Source: Streptomyces sp. SN-593 | GTDB taxonomy: Bacteria > Actinomycetota > Actinomycetes > Streptomycetales > Streptomycetaceae | Length of the DNA: 64,000 nucleotides | Reading direction: 5' to 3' | Assembly: GCF_016756395.1 (NCBI RefSeq) | Contig: NZ_AP018365.1 | Coordinates: forward strand, 3,199,001-3,263,000 | Part shown: piece by piece, positions 53,016 through 62,369 of the stretch | Layout of the letters: each line of letters starts with the position of its first letter | Numbering within the stretch: position 1 is the first letter of the stretch | The notes under the pieces: generated by a model | Told to the model about the DNA's origin: nothing | Database searches by the model: none | Seen by the model: only the letters and a program-made list of their open reading frames with translations | Made by a program: the position numbers and the translations under genes

Positions 53016-54338
53016 CTAGTCCAGCAGCACCACGTCGACCTCACTGCCCGCGGCGAGCGAGGTGACGGCCTCCGGCACGACGATCAGTGCGTCCGCGTGG
53101 GCGAGCGCCTTGACCAGGTGGGAGGCGGCACCACCCACAGGGGTGACTGCGCCGGAACGTTTGTCGTACTGCGCCCGCAGGAACTGTCGCCTGCCGTCCG
53201 GCGAGTCCTCGATCGCGGTGGTGCACGCCGCCTGTACGACCCGGCGGTGGACGTCACCCGCGCCCATGAGCGTACGGATGACCGGTCGTACGAACATCTC
53301 GAAGGACACGTAGGCGCTCACCGGGTTGCCGGGCAGCGCCAGCAGCGGTGTGCGTTCCGGGCCGATCCGGCCGAAGCCCTGCGGCTTGCCCGGCTGCATG
53401 GCGAGTCGTCGGAAGTCGACATGCCCGGCGGCGTCCTCTGCCCCCTCGCCGAACGAGCCGCCCAGCGTCGACAGCGCCTCCTTGACGACGTCGTAGGCGC
53501 CGACACTGACGCCACCGCTGGTGACGACGACGTCGGCACGGATGAGCTGGTCCTCGATGGTGGCGCGCAGCGTCTCGACCTCGTCGGCGACGGCACCGAC
53601 CCGGTACGCGATGGCGCCGGCGTCCCTGGCGGCGGCGGTGAGCGCGAAGCTGTTGGAGTCGTGGATGCGCCCCGGGGTCAGCCTCTCACCCGGTTGGACC
53701 AGCTCGCTGCCGGTGGAGACGACCACGACGCGCGGGCGCGGCCGGACGGTGACCGTGCCGCGGCCGATCGCCGCCAGCAGCCCGATCTGCGGCGCTCCGA
53801 GGACCGTGCCCGCCGCCAGCGCCAGCTCGCCCGCCGTGACGTCGCTCCCGCGGGCCCGTACGAACTGCCCCGTCTCCGGCGCCCTGTACACGCGGACCTC
53901 ACCGGAGGCCCCCGCCGGGTCGCCGCCGAACGACGCCATGGAGTCGGCCGGTCCGCCGCCCTTGCCGCCGTCCGTCCACTCGACCGGGACGACGGCCTCG
54001 GCGCCCTGCGGGAGCGGCGCACCCGTCATGATGCGGGCGGCCTGACCCGGCCCGACGGTGGGCAGTTCGCCGCTGCCCGCGGCGATGTCGCCGATCACGT
54101 CGAGCACGGCAGGATGCTCCGACGTCGCCGCCTTGGTGTCGGCGACCCTTACGGCGTAGCCGTCCATGGAGCTGTTCGGGAAGGGCGGCAGTGAGGTGGG
54201 CACCCTCACGTCCTCGACCAGTACGCATCCCTGGGCATCAAGGAGTTGCAAGTCGATCGGGTCCAGCGGGGAGAGCTGCCCGAGGATGTTGTCCAGGTGC
54301 TCCGAGACGGACCACAGACGATCGACGCCGTGACTCAC
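53016..54338 (-). CDS. glp: Molybdopterin molybdenumtransferase (MoeA / gephyrin-like)
   Basis: A 440-residue MoeA-type protein inserting molybdate into molybdopterin. Seen are [14 protein letters not shown] at the N-terminus, [10 protein letters not shown], the [13 protein letters not shown] active loop, and [22 protein letters not shown] 54338 overlaps the galU stop by four bases, so galU-glp are translationally coupled. Actinobacteria often call this gene glp. Confidence 0.94.
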   Translation of the reverse strand: MSHGVDRLWSVSEHLDNILGQLSPLDPIDLQLLDAQGCVLVEDVRVPTSLPPFPNSSMDGYAVRVADTKAATSEHPAVLDVIGDIAAGSGELPTVGPGQAARIMTGAPLPQGAEAVVPVEWTDGGKGGGPADSMASFGGDPAGASGEVRVYRAPETGQFVRARGSDVTAGELALAAGTVLGAPQIGLLAAIGRGTVTVRPRPRVVVVSTGSELVQPGERLTPGRIHDSNSFALTAAARDAGAIAYRVGAVADEVETLRATIEDQLIRADVVVTSGGVSVGAYDVVKEALSTLGGSFGEGAEDAAGHVDFRRLAMQPGKPQGFGRIGPERTPLLALPGNPVSAYVSFEMFVRPVIRTLMGAGDVHRRVVQAACTTAIEDSPDGRRQFLRAQYDKRSGAVTPVGGAASHLVKALAHADALIVVPEAVTSLAAGSEVDVVLLD

Positions 54339-55243
54339 TCTTGCATCTCCTCATCGACGTACGAGCGCAGCCAGGTCCTGAAGGCAGGGCCCAGGTCTTC
54401 ACGTTCGCATGCCAGTCGGACAATCGCACGCAGATAGTCACCGCGGTCGCCGGTGTCGTAGCGGCGGCCGGTGAACACGACGCCGTGGACGGGACCGGCG
54501 TCGGAGTCCTGGTGGGCCAACTCGCGCAGGGCGTCGGTGAGCTGGATCTCGCCGCCCTGGCCGGGCTGGGTCTTCTTGAGGACGTCGAAGACGCCGGGGT
54601 CGAGGACGTACCTCCCGATGACGGCGTAGTTCGAGGGCGCCTGTGCGGCCTGCGGCTTCTCGACCAGGTCGGTGACACGCACGACGTCGGGTTGGCCTGT
54701 CGGCACTATGGCGGCCGACCCGTACAGGTGAATGCTGGACGAGTCGACCTCCATGAGCGCCACGACGCTCCCCCCGTACTCCTCCTGGACCGCGATCATC
54801 CGTGACAGCAGCGGGTCGCGCGGGTCGATGAGGTCGTCGCCGAGGAGCACCGCGAACGGCTGGTCACCCACGTGCGGTTCGGCGCACAGGACCGCGTGCC
54901 CCAGTCCCCTGGGGTCGCCCTGGCGCACGTAGTGCATGGTGGCGAGGTCGCTCGACTCGCGCACCTTGGCCAGCCGGGACTCGTCGCCCTTGCGGCTGAG
55001 CGCCTCTTCGAGTTCGTAGTTGCGGTCGAAGTGGTCCTCCAGCGGCCGCTTGTTGCGCCCGGTGACCATCAGCACGTCGGAGAGCTGTGCCGCGACCGCC
55101 TCCTCCACCACGTACTGGATCGCCGGCTTGTCCACCACCGGCAGCATCTCCTTGGGAGTGGCCTTGGTGGCGGGCAGGAACCGCGTGCCGAGTCCCGCCG
55201 CCGGGATGACAGCCTTGGAGATCCGTGTACGTGTACTCGTCAT
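54335..55243 (-). CDS. galU: UTP--glucose-1-phosphate uridylyltransferase
   Basis: A 302-residue nucleotidyltransferase making UDP-glucose. Nucleotide loop VIPAAGLGTRFLPATKATPKEML begins near residue 12 (core AAGLGTRFLPATKA), then VDKPAIQYVVEEAV and EKPQAAQAPSN. ATG 55243 gives the standard length. It supplies the UDP-glucose used by GalT/GalE elsewhere in the window, though it is not co-located with them. Head of the galU-glp-moaC-mogA-GNAT set; divergent from the folate gene with 81 bases between. Confidence 0.95.
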   Translation of the reverse strand: MTSTRTRISKAVIPAAGLGTRFLPATKATPKEMLPVVDKPAIQYVVEEAVAAQLSDVLMVTGRNKRPLEDHFDRNYELEEALSRKGDESRLAKVRESSDLATMHYVRQGDPRGLGHAVLCAEPHVGDQPFAVLLGDDLIDPRDPLLSRMIAVQEEYGGSVVALMEVDSSSIHLYGSAAIVPTGQPDVVRVTDLVEKPQAAQAPSNYAVIGRYVLDPGVFDVLKKTQPGQGGEIQLTDALRELAHQDSDAGPVHGVVFTGRRYDTGDRGDYLRAIVRLACEREDLGPAFRTWLRSYVDEEMQE

Positions 55244-55324
55244 GCCGTGCACCATAGCGACGAAGAATGTGGGGAAGATGAAGAACGGGTTGATTATGGC
55301 TTATGCACAGCGTTTGGGCATGGT

Positions 55325-55939
55325 ATGACCGGCACTGCGACACTTAAGGCGGAGTTGCGGGCGCGACTCCTGGAGGCCAGGCGCGCGTTGACCGCGGGCG
55401 AACGCCAGGCGGCGGACGCGGCGCTGGTGCAGAGAGTACGTGACTGGGCGCCGCTGGCAACCGCGGGCACGATCGCCGCCTACGCGTCCATGGGCACGGA
55501 GCCCGGAACACATGATCTGATCGACGCCCTGCACGCCTCCGGCGCCCAGGTGCTGCTTCCGGTGCTCCAGCCCGACAACGACCTCGATTGGGCCCGCTAC
55601 GGCGGCCCGGGCACCCTCGTACGGGCCTCACGCGGCCTTCTGGAGCCCTCGGGCGACCGCTTGGGCCTCCAGGCCGTCACCGCCGCGAACGCCGTGCTGC
55701 TGCCCGGCCTCGCCGTCGACCGGCAGGGGGTGCGTCTGGGCCGAGGCGGCGGCTCGTACGACCGGGTGCTGGAACGCCTCGCCTCGGCCGGCGCCCGTCC
55801 CGTGCTCGCGGTGCTGCTCTACGCGCACGAGGTGGTCGACACGGTTCCCCGCGAACCGCACGACCACCTCGTCGATGCCGCCGTCACCCCTGACGGCGTG
55901 TTGCAATTCCGCCGCCCCGGAGGCGCAGCTACGGGGTGA
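55325..55939 (+). CDS. 5-formyltetrahydrofolate cyclo-ligase
   Basis: A 204-residue enzyme returning 5-formyl-THF to the folate pool as 5,10-methenyl-THF using ATP. N-terminal basic KAELRARLLEARRAL, middle YASMGTEPGT, and the ATP-binding GRGGGSYDRVL motif before the end are diagnostic. ATG 55325. The last 11 bases overlap the convergent penicillin acylase gene. Confidence 0.94.
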   Translation: MTGTATLKAELRARLLEARRALTAGERQAADAALVQRVRDWAPLATAGTIAAYASMGTEPGTHDLIDALHASGAQVLLPVLQPDNDLDWARYGGPGTLVRASRGLLEPSGDRLGLQAVTAANAVLLPGLAVDRQGVRLGRGGGSYDRVLERLASAGARPVLAVLLYAHEVVDTVPREPHDHLVDAAVTPDGVLQFRRPGGAATG

Positions 55940-58670
55940 GCGCCATCTTCGCCTTGGCGGCCTGGTCGACGCGCTTGTCGGAGTAGTACCAGGGCAGCAG
56001 CTTCCCGGCGGCCCACAGACTCGTCTGATCCGTGTAGTGCGCGTTGTAGGCGTGACCCGAGGCGCCCGTGAGGTTGATCCAGCGGGACTTGTCGAAGTCC
56101 TGGAGGTTGACGATCATCCGCATGGACGGCACCCACTCGACGTCGTAGCCGCCGGCCGCGTTCCAGCCGGTGGCGTCGACGGCCGCCTCGCCGCCGCTGA
56201 GCTGGTAGGGACCACGGTTGAGTATCCACTTCAGGACACCGGGGCCGTCGGTGCCCAGCGTCTGGTTCTTCAGGTCGAGCTTGTGCAGCCGACCCCAGCT
56301 CCAGGTGTCTATGTCCTTGCCGAGCTTGGCGGTCAGCTCGTAGCGGGCGTCCTTCATCGCCTGCGCGAGCAGCTGGTCGCGGTCGCTGCGGTGGGCCGGG
56401 TTCTGGTCGACGCCGAAGAACGCGGTCGTGGACATCGTCCACCACTGGCTGTCGGGCTGCTGGAGGATGTTGCGGACCACCTCGAACCAGCGGTCGCCAC
56501 CGTCGGGCTGCGCCTCGTCGGCATCCCGCTCACCGCATTCCTCGACTGTCTTCGGCGTGCCGTCCAGATCGTCGACCGGCCCGGTCTCCCCGACGGGCGG
56601 CACCCTCAGGCACTGACCCTTGGGTCGTAGCTCCTTGGGCAGCTTGTTGCCGAACGCGAGCTTCAGGACGTTGCGCCACACCGCGTTGAAGTACGCGGCG
56701 GCAGCGGAGTCGGAGTCCTGGTTGTAGTCCCATCCTTCGAGCAGCTTCTGCGCGTCCCGCACATAGTCGCCCTTGTCGTTCTTTATGTTGATCTTCAGCA
56801 GGTAGGGCACCAGCAGCTTGGCGATCTCGCTGCTGTCGTCGTTCTGCATGGACTGCATGTCGTCCATGGAGATCTTGCCGCCGTCCTTGATCTTGGAGGC
56901 GATGAGGTCGTTGATGCGCTGGCTGCGCGTGCCGTAGTCCCAGTCCTCCGTCAGCAGGTAGGGGTACTTGCTCTGGTCGATGACGGCCTGGTTGGCGGTG
57001 ACGATGTAGCCGCTCGGCGGGTTGTACTCATAGGGCATCGCCTTGGACGGGATGTACTTCTTCCAGTCGTAGTGCGAGTCCCAGCCGGGCACGGGGTAGG
57101 TGCCGTCGTCGCCGGAGGCGCGCACGGGGACCTTGCCCGGCGCCTGGTAGCCGATGTTGCCCTTGGTGTCGGCATAGATGAGGTTCTGCGACGGTACGGC
57201 GAAGTCCGAGGCTGCCGCGCGGAACTGGGTGAAGTCGGTCGCTCTGTCGAGTTCGAAGACCGCGTCCATGGTCTTGGAGGGCTGTAGCGCGGTCCACTTC
57301 AGGGCGACCGCGTAGCCGCCGTTGACACCGCCCGGCGGATCCGTGACGGGCGCGGTCTCACCGACGGTGCGCAGTTCGTCGCTCCGGTCGGAGATCACCG
57401 GGCCGTTGTTCGTCTCGCGGACGGTGATCGTGCGCGACTTGCCGCCGGCGACCTTGATCGTCTCGCGCCGCGTCGTGAACGGCACCTGCTTGCCGTCGAG
57501 CAGGTAGGTCTTGGCGGTGACCTTCTCCAGGTAGAGGTCGGTCACATCAGCGCCCAGGTTGGTCATGCCCCAGGCGATGTCCTGGTTGTGGCCGATGATC
57601 ACACCGGGCATGCCGGAGAACGTGAAGCCGGTGACGTCGTACGGGCACGACTTGCTCAGCGTGCGGCAGTGCAGGCCCATCTGGTACCAGACGGACGGCA
57701 GCTGCGGCGCTAGGTGCGGATCGTTCGCCAGCAGCGGCTTGCCCGTCGTCGTGTACTTGCCGGACACCACCCAGGAGTTCGACCCGATGCCGCTGCCGGT
57801 CGGGCCGAGCAGGGTGGGCATCTGGTCGATGATCTGGGAGATGCCGGCGAGCTGGGTGTCGACCGAGCTGCTGATGTTCTGCGGGGCACCGGAACTCGTG
57901 GAGTCCTGCGCGTCGGCCGTGCCCGCCGGCTCGTACACCTTGGTGGTCGGGTCCACCGTCCCCGCATCGACGATCGGCTGGTTGCGGCTGTACGGGTAGT
58001 CGGGGTACAGCTGCTTGATCTGCGCCTGGCTGAGGCGGCTCGTCATCAGGGTGCGGTCGATCTCGTCCTGCATGTTGTCGCGCAGGTCCCACGCCATGGC
58101 CTTCAGCCACGCGACGGAGTCGACCGGCGTCCAGGGCTCCGGCTTGTAGTTGTTGCTCAACGACAATGCCGCGTACTCCAGGGACAGCGAGGCGCCGCTG
58201 TGGTCGGCCAGGTAGGCGTTGACCCCGTCGCTGTACGCCTGCAGGTACTCCTTCGTGGTGGAGTCGAGCTCGGTGTCGTACTCCTTCTGCGCGATGCCGT
58301 GCCAGTTGAGCGTGCGCAGGAAGGCGTCGGTCTCGACCTCGCTGCTGCCGAACATCTCCGACAGCCGCCCGGAGGTGAGGTGGCGGCGCACGTCCATCTC
58401 GTAGAACCGGTCCTGCGCCTGCACGTAGCCCTGGGCGCGGAAGAGGTCTTCGGGGGTGTCGGCGTAGAGCTGGGGGATGCCGTTGGCGTCCCGGTCGACG
58501 TCGACGGGCGCGGACAGGCCCTTGAGCTTCAGGGAGCCCGATGTCTGGGGGAAGGAGGCGCGCACCGTGCTGACGCTCCAGTACGACCCGTAGCCGAGGC
58601 CCGCCACGAGCAGGAGCACGACCGCAATCACGATGATGCGTAGGCGGCGGGACTTCTTCCGTGCGGGCAT
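55929..58670 (-). CDS. Penicillin acylase family protein (Ntn-hydrolase), membrane-anchored
   Basis: A 913-residue extracytoplasmic Ntn-hydrolase made as a precursor that cuts itself into alpha and beta chains. An N-terminal anchor/signal helix lies at about 11-28 after a lysine/arginine cluster. The beta-chain start is G296|S297-N-S-W, with S297 as catalytic nucleophile; further conserved parts are DPHLAPQLPSVWYQMGL, WGMTNLGADVTDLYLEK and NNGPV. Members act on acyl-homoserine lactones, penicillins or acyl peptides; substrate cannot be deduced, although quorum-signal or lipopeptide hydrolysis is plausible. ATG 58670 with GAAGGA upstream. Confidence 0.93.
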   Translation of the reverse strand: MPARKKSRRLRIIVIAVVLLLVAGLGYGSYWSVSTVRASFPQTSGSLKLKGLSAPVDVDRDANGIPQLYADTPEDLFRAQGYVQAQDRFYEMDVRRHLTSGRLSEMFGSSEVETDAFLRTLNWHGIAQKEYDTELDSTTKEYLQAYSDGVNAYLADHSGASLSLEYAALSLSNNYKPEPWTPVDSVAWLKAMAWDLRDNMQDEIDRTLMTSRLSQAQIKQLYPDYPYSRNQPIVDAGTVDPTTKVYEPAGTADAQDSTSSGAPQNISSSVDTQLAGISQIIDQMPTLLGPTGSGIGSNSWVVSGKYTTTGKPLLANDPHLAPQLPSVWYQMGLHCRTLSKSCPYDVTGFTFSGMPGVIIGHNQDIAWGMTNLGADVTDLYLEKVTAKTYLLDGKQVPFTTRRETIKVAGGKSRTITVRETNNGPVISDRSDELRTVGETAPVTDPPGGVNGGYAVALKWTALQPSKTMDAVFELDRATDFTQFRAAASDFAVPSQNLIYADTKGNIGYQAPGKVPVRASGDDGTYPVPGWDSHYDWKKYIPSKAMPYEYNPPSGYIVTANQAVIDQSKYPYLLTEDWDYGTRSQRINDLIASKIKDGGKISMDDMQSMQNDDSSEIAKLLVPYLLKINIKNDKGDYVRDAQKLLEGWDYNQDSDSAAAAYFNAVWRNVLKLAFGNKLPKELRPKGQCLRVPPVGETGPVDDLDGTPKTVEECGERDADEAQPDGGDRWFEVVRNILQQPDSQWWTMSTTAFFGVDQNPAHRSDRDQLLAQAMKDARYELTAKLGKDIDTWSWGRLHKLDLKNQTLGTDGPGVLKWILNRGPYQLSGGEAAVDATGWNAAGGYDVEWVPSMRMIVNLQDFDKSRWINLTGASGHAYNAHYTDQTSLWAAGKLLPWYYSDKRVDQAAKAKMALTP

Positions 58671-58848
58671 CGCTGTCCTTCGAGGGCAGGGTGAACCGGA
58701 TGATCAAGTGCTGGTTGTGCAAGGGCAACCATAGGCGTACGGGCTGTGGCCGAGGGACGCGGCGTCCAGGTGACCATGGAGCGGGCCGAGGAACGTCAAG
58801 GACGGGTAAATTATTAGGTAAGGCAACGAAGTTGAAAGGACCGGGCCC

Positions 58849-60345
58849 CTGACTGTCCACCACCTCAACGAGGTCCTGCTGATCGGCGCCGCAGTCCTGC
58901 TGGTGGCCGTGATCGCCGTGCGGCTGGCCTCGCGCAGCGGCCTTCCGACGCTCCTGATCTACCTCGGCATCGGGGTGGCCATCGGGCAGGACGGCCTGTT
59001 CGGCTTCACCTTCGACGACGTCCAGCTCACCCAAGTGCTGGGATACGCGGCGCTGGTGGTGATCCTCGCCGAGGGCGGGCTCGGCACCAAGTGGCACGAG
59101 ATCAAACCCGTGCTTCCGGCGGCGGCCGTGCTGGCCACCATAGGGCTGCTGGTGAGCGTGCTCGTCACCGCGGGTGCCGCGCACTACCTGGTCGGGCTGG
59201 GCTGGCGGCAGGCACTGATCATCGGCGCCGTGGTGTCGTCGACGGACGCCGCGGCGGTGTTCTCGGTCCTGCGGAACATCTCGCTTCCCAAACGGGTGAC
59301 CGGTGTCCTGGAGGCGGAGTCCGGATTCAACGACGCCCCGGTCGTGATCCTCGTGGTGGCGTTCTCCAGCGCCGGACCCGTCGACCACTGGTACCGACTG
59401 CTCGGCGAGATCGCGTTGGAGCTGACCATCGGCGCCGCGATCGGCTTCGCGGTGGGCTGGATCGGCGCGTACGGCCTCAAGCACGTCGCCCTGCCGGCGT
59501 CCGGGCTGTACCCCATCGCGGTGATGGCGATCGCAGTGGCCGCGTACGCGGCCGGCGCCATGGCGCACGGTTCCGGCTTCCTCGCCGTCTACATCGCTTC
59601 GCTCATCCTGGGCAACGCCAAGCTGCCGCACCGCCCCGCGACCCGCGGCTTCGCCGAAGGGCTCGGCTGGATCTCGCAGATCGGCCTGTTCGTCCTGCTC
59701 GGACTCCTGGTGACACCGCACGAGCTGGGTGACGACATCGTGCCGGCCATCATCATCGGGCTGTTCCTGACGCTGGTGGCCCGTCCCGCCTCCGTGGTCG
59801 TGAGCCTGCTGCCGTTCGGGACGCCATGGCGCGACCAGGCACTGATGTCGTGGGCGGGACTGAGGGGAGCGGTGCCCATCGTCCTGGCGACCATCCCGAT
59901 GGTCGCCGACATCACGGACAGCAAACGGATCTTTAACATCGTCTTCGTCCTGGTGATCATCTACACGCTGGTGCAGGGGCCGACGCTGCCCTGGGTGGCC
60001 CGGCATCTGCACCTGGGCGACATCGACGAAGCCAGTGCCTCGGACCTGGGTATCGAGTCCGCGCCCTTGGAGCGGCTGCAAGGGCACCTGCTGTCCGTGG
60101 CGATCCCCAGCGGCTCCAAGATGCACGGTGTCGAGGTCGGCGAGCTGCGGCTGCCCCAGGGCGCGGGCGTGACGCTCGTGGTGCGGGACGGGAAGAGCTT
60201 CGTCCCGCTGCCGGCGACCATGCTGCGCAAGGGCGACGAGCTGCTCGTGGTGGCCACGGACCCCGTGCGCGACGCCACCGAGGACCGGCTCCGCGCCGTC
60301 GGTCAGGGAGGCAAGCTGGCGAACTGGCTGAACGACGGCCGATGA
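58849..60345 (+). CDS. Potassium/proton antiporter (CPA1/NhaP2-like) with C-terminal TrkA-C domain, probable CTG start
   Basis: A 498-residue antiporter if translation begins at CTG 58849 (LTVHHLNEVLLIG...), the N-terminus usual in streptomycete orthologues; GAAAGGA lies 9-15 bases upstream and no ATG, GTG or TTG is in frame between the preceding stop and this point. GTG at 58903 would remove half of the first helix. About 12 helices follow, with the ion-site motifs STDAAAVFSVLR and GFNDAP, and a C-terminal RCK_C/TrkA-C domain (about 410-485: LLSVAIPSGSKMHGVEVGEL, GDELLVVATDP) that binds nucleotide or regulates transport. It expels K+ (or Na+) in exchange for protons. Confidence 0.9.
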   Translation: MTVHHLNEVLLIGAAVLLVAVIAVRLASRSGLPTLLIYLGIGVAIGQDGLFGFTFDDVQLTQVLGYAALVVILAEGGLGTKWHEIKPVLPAAAVLATIGLLVSVLVTAGAAHYLVGLGWRQALIIGAVVSSTDAAAVFSVLRNISLPKRVTGVLEAESGFNDAPVVILVVAFSSAGPVDHWYRLLGEIALELTIGAAIGFAVGWIGAYGLKHVALPASGLYPIAVMAIAVAAYAAGAMAHGSGFLAVYIASLILGNAKLPHRPATRGFAEGLGWISQIGLFVLLGLLVTPHELGDDIVPAIIIGLFLTLVARPASVVVSLLPFGTPWRDQALMSWAGLRGAVPIVLATIPMVADITDSKRIFNIVFVLVIIYTLVQGPTLPWVARHLHLGDIDEASASDLGIESAPLERLQGHLLSVAIPSGSKMHGVEVGELRLPQGAGVTLVVRDGKSFVPLPATMLRKGDELLVVATDPVRDATEDRLRAVGQGGKLANWLNDGR

Positions 60346-60515
60346 CTTCGGCGCCGGGGGCGAGGCCGCGCCTACGTATGATGAGGGCGTATTTGTCGAG
60401 TGCAACCCCTGCCTGACGCAGGACCGGCGCGGATGTCCCGCGCTGAGCGGACGGTCCTCGGCGCGAACGCCGTCCATGGCGTGCAGGCGCTACCAGGCAG
60501 CAGAAAGTCCGGAAC

Positions 60516-61883
60516 GTGGCATCCAAGGTGTCCACATCTTCGCCGTACCCCCTGCCTGGCTCGCCTTCCGAGGCCCCCTCCCATGCGACCGCCCAGGCCA
60601 CGACTGGTGCGCCAGGAGGCGAAGAGGCCCGTGGCCCGGGTTACCTCGGGCTCCTGCGCACCCCTGGGGCCTGGGCGTTCGTCCTGCCGGGGTTCGCGGC
60701 ACGGCAACCGTTCGCGATGCTCACCATCAGCATGGTGCTGCTCGTTCGGCACGCGACCGGCTCCTACGGGATGGCGGGTGCCGCAGCAGCGCTCACCGGA
60801 GCGGCGAGCGCGCTGTGCGCACCCCAGGGCGGCCGGCTCGCGGACCGCTACGGGCAGCGGGCGGTCCTGCTGCCAGGAGTCGCCCTGCACGCGCTGTGCG
60901 TCCTCGCGGTTGTGGTGCTCGCGGTGTCCGGGGCGCCCGGATGGGTGCTCCTCGTGACAGCCATGCCCGCGGGCGCCACCGTCCCGCAGATCGGTCCCAT
61001 GGTGCGATCGCGCTGGTCCGTCGCGCTGGACGACCCTGCGTCCGCGCTCATGCAGACGGCGGCGGCCTTCGAGTCGGTGACCGACGAGCTCACCTTCGTG
61101 GTGGGGCCGGTCATCGCGACCGCGTTGTGCACCTCTGTCCATCCTGCGGCCGGGCTGGTCGCCGAGGCCGCGTTGACCCTCCTTGGCGGGGTCCTCTTCG
61201 CCGCGCAGCGCCGCTCGGAGCCGCCGGCGCACCGATCACCGACAGGTGGCGCAGGCCAGCACACCTCCGCGCTGTCGCTGTCCGCAGTACGCGCCTTGGC
61301 GATCGCATTCCTGGGTGTCGGCGCGGTCTTCGGGGGGATGCAGGTGTCGCTGGCGGCGTTCACGCAGGAGATCGACCGGCCGGGGCTGAACGGTGTGCTC
61401 TATGGCGTCTTCGCGGCCGGGAACATGCTGTCGGGCGCGGTCTACGGTGCCGTCTCCTGGCGCCACGCTCCCCGTACCCGCCTGCTGGCCGCCTACGTGG
61501 GCCTCACAGCCGCCTGTGCGCCGTTGTGGGCCGCTCATTCCCTGGCGCTGCTGAGCGTGCTCCCACTGATCGCCGGCCTGTTCATCGCGCCCACGATCGT
61601 GACCGCGTACTCCATGGTCGACGCCCTGGTGCCTCGATCGGCGCGGACCGAGGCGTTCACCTGGCTGACCGGGGCTGTCGCGTTCGGACAGGCGATCGCT
61701 GTGACCGTTGCGGGCCTGCTGGCCGACGCGCGGGGTTCCGCGGCCGGTTTCGCGGTACCGCTGACGGGAACGGCGCTCGCACTCGCGGTGCTCGTCGGGC
61801 TCCGTGACCACCTGACGCCTGCTCCCGCCGGAGCACAGGCGGCGGGTGGGATCGATCACCGTCCGCCGGTCTCAGTGGACTGA
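60516..61883 (+). CDS. Major facilitator superfamily transporter
   Basis: A 455-residue MFS protein. After a Ser/Pro/Ala-rich N-terminus (about 1-45) there are 12 predicted helices; the motif-A variant GGRLADRYGQRAVLLPG between helices 2 and 3 is clear, and the central loop (about 230-250) is hydrophilic. GTG 60516 is used; the ribosome site is weak (AAAGTCCGG), so a later start is possible. Substrate unknown, probably drug or metabolite efflux. A TATGAT hexamer at 60377 might be a -10 but has no good -35. Confidence 0.88.
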   Translation: MASKVSTSSPYPLPGSPSEAPSHATAQATTGAPGGEEARGPGYLGLLRTPGAWAFVLPGFAARQPFAMLTISMVLLVRHATGSYGMAGAAAALTGAASALCAPQGGRLADRYGQRAVLLPGVALHALCVLAVVVLAVSGAPGWVLLVTAMPAGATVPQIGPMVRSRWSVALDDPASALMQTAAAFESVTDELTFVVGPVIATALCTSVHPAAGLVAEAALTLLGGVLFAAQRRSEPPAHRSPTGGAGQHTSALSLSAVRALAIAFLGVGAVFGGMQVSLAAFTQEIDRPGLNGVLYGVFAAGNMLSGAVYGAVSWRHAPRTRLLAAYVGLTAACAPLWAAHSLALLSVLPLIAGLFIAPTIVTAYSMVDALVPRSARTEAFTWLTGAVAFGQAIAVTVAGLLADARGSAAGFAVPLTGTALALAVLVGLRDHLTPAPAGAQAAGGIDHRPPVSVD

Positions 61884-61913
61884 CGGCGGGAAATACTGCA
61901 CTATTGAGCGTCG

Positions 61914-61940
61914 TTAGCACTCAACAAGTGAGAGTGCCAG
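61914..61940. promoter_or_regulatory. CIRCE-like element (HrcA operator) upstream of fmdB
   Basis: TTAGCACTC (61914-61922), nine-base spacer, GAGTGCCAG (61932-61940). The HrcA operator CIRCE is TTAGCACTC-N9-GAGTGCTAA; the left arm is exact, spacing is exact and the right arm matches 7 of 9. It ends nine bases before the start codon and overlaps the ribosome site, so heat-shock control is likely. Confidence 0.65.
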
Positions 61941-61949
61941 GAGGAGCAA

Positions 61950-62267
61950 GTGCCGACGTACCAGTACCAGTGCACCGAGTGTGGCGAGGGCCTTGAGGCC
62001 GTGCAGAAGTTCAGCGACGACGCGCTGACCGAGTGCCCCAACTGCGGCGGGCGACTGCGCAAGGTCTTCTCGGCGGTGGGCGTGGTCTTCAAGGGCTCCG
62101 GTTTCTACCGGACCGACAGTCGCGGCTCGTCGTCCAGCACCACCCCCGCACCCAAGAGCAGCGGTTCGGACACCAAGTCCACCGAGAGCAGCAAGTCGTC
62201 GAGCACGAGCAGCACGACCACGTCCGGCTCCTCCTCGTCGTCGAGCAGCAGCGCGTCGGTCGCCTGA
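61950..62267 (+). CDS. FmdB-family zinc-ribbon protein with Ser/Thr-rich tail
   Basis: A 105-residue protein. The N-terminal FmdB zinc ribbon MPTYQYQCTECGEGLE ... LTECPNCGGRLRKVFS has CxxC and CxxC pairs; residues about 55-105 are almost only Ser, Thr, Lys and Gly. GTG at 61950 follows AGGAGGAG. Function unknown; named after a gene next to a formamidase. A CIRCE-like inverted repeat overlaps its leader. Confidence 0.92.
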   Translation: MPTYQYQCTECGEGLEAVQKFSDDALTECPNCGGRLRKVFSAVGVVFKGSGFYRTDSRGSSSSTTPAPKSSGSDTKSTESSKSSSTSSTTTSGSSSSSSSSASVA

Positions 62268-62305
62268 CCAGCTCGTTCCGGCGCTCGGCACTTCTCGGCA
62301 TCGAC

Positions 62306-62335
62306 GAACCCCCACTGTCCACACGGTGGGGGTTC
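62306..62335 (+). terminator. Terminator after fmdB
   Basis: GAACCCCCAC / GTGGGGGTTC, a perfect 10-base stem (62306-62315 with 62326-62335) and 10-base loop. Confidence 0.75.
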
Positions 62336-62369
62336 ATCGCGTCGTCATGCGCGGATTAGGCTGATCGCC

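Noticed and set aside
58814-58824. TTAGGTAAGGC resembling half of a DtxR/DmdR iron box
   Set aside because: Only the left half fits; the palindromic right half is missing.
60370-60385. TATGAT hexamer as promoter of the MFS gene
   Set aside because: No acceptable -35 hexamer at 16-18 bases upstream.
57547-60477. A 976-codon minus-strand open frame crossing penicillin acylase and the antiporter
   Set aside because: It overlaps two well-supported genes and has no family motif; it is an out-of-frame shadow.
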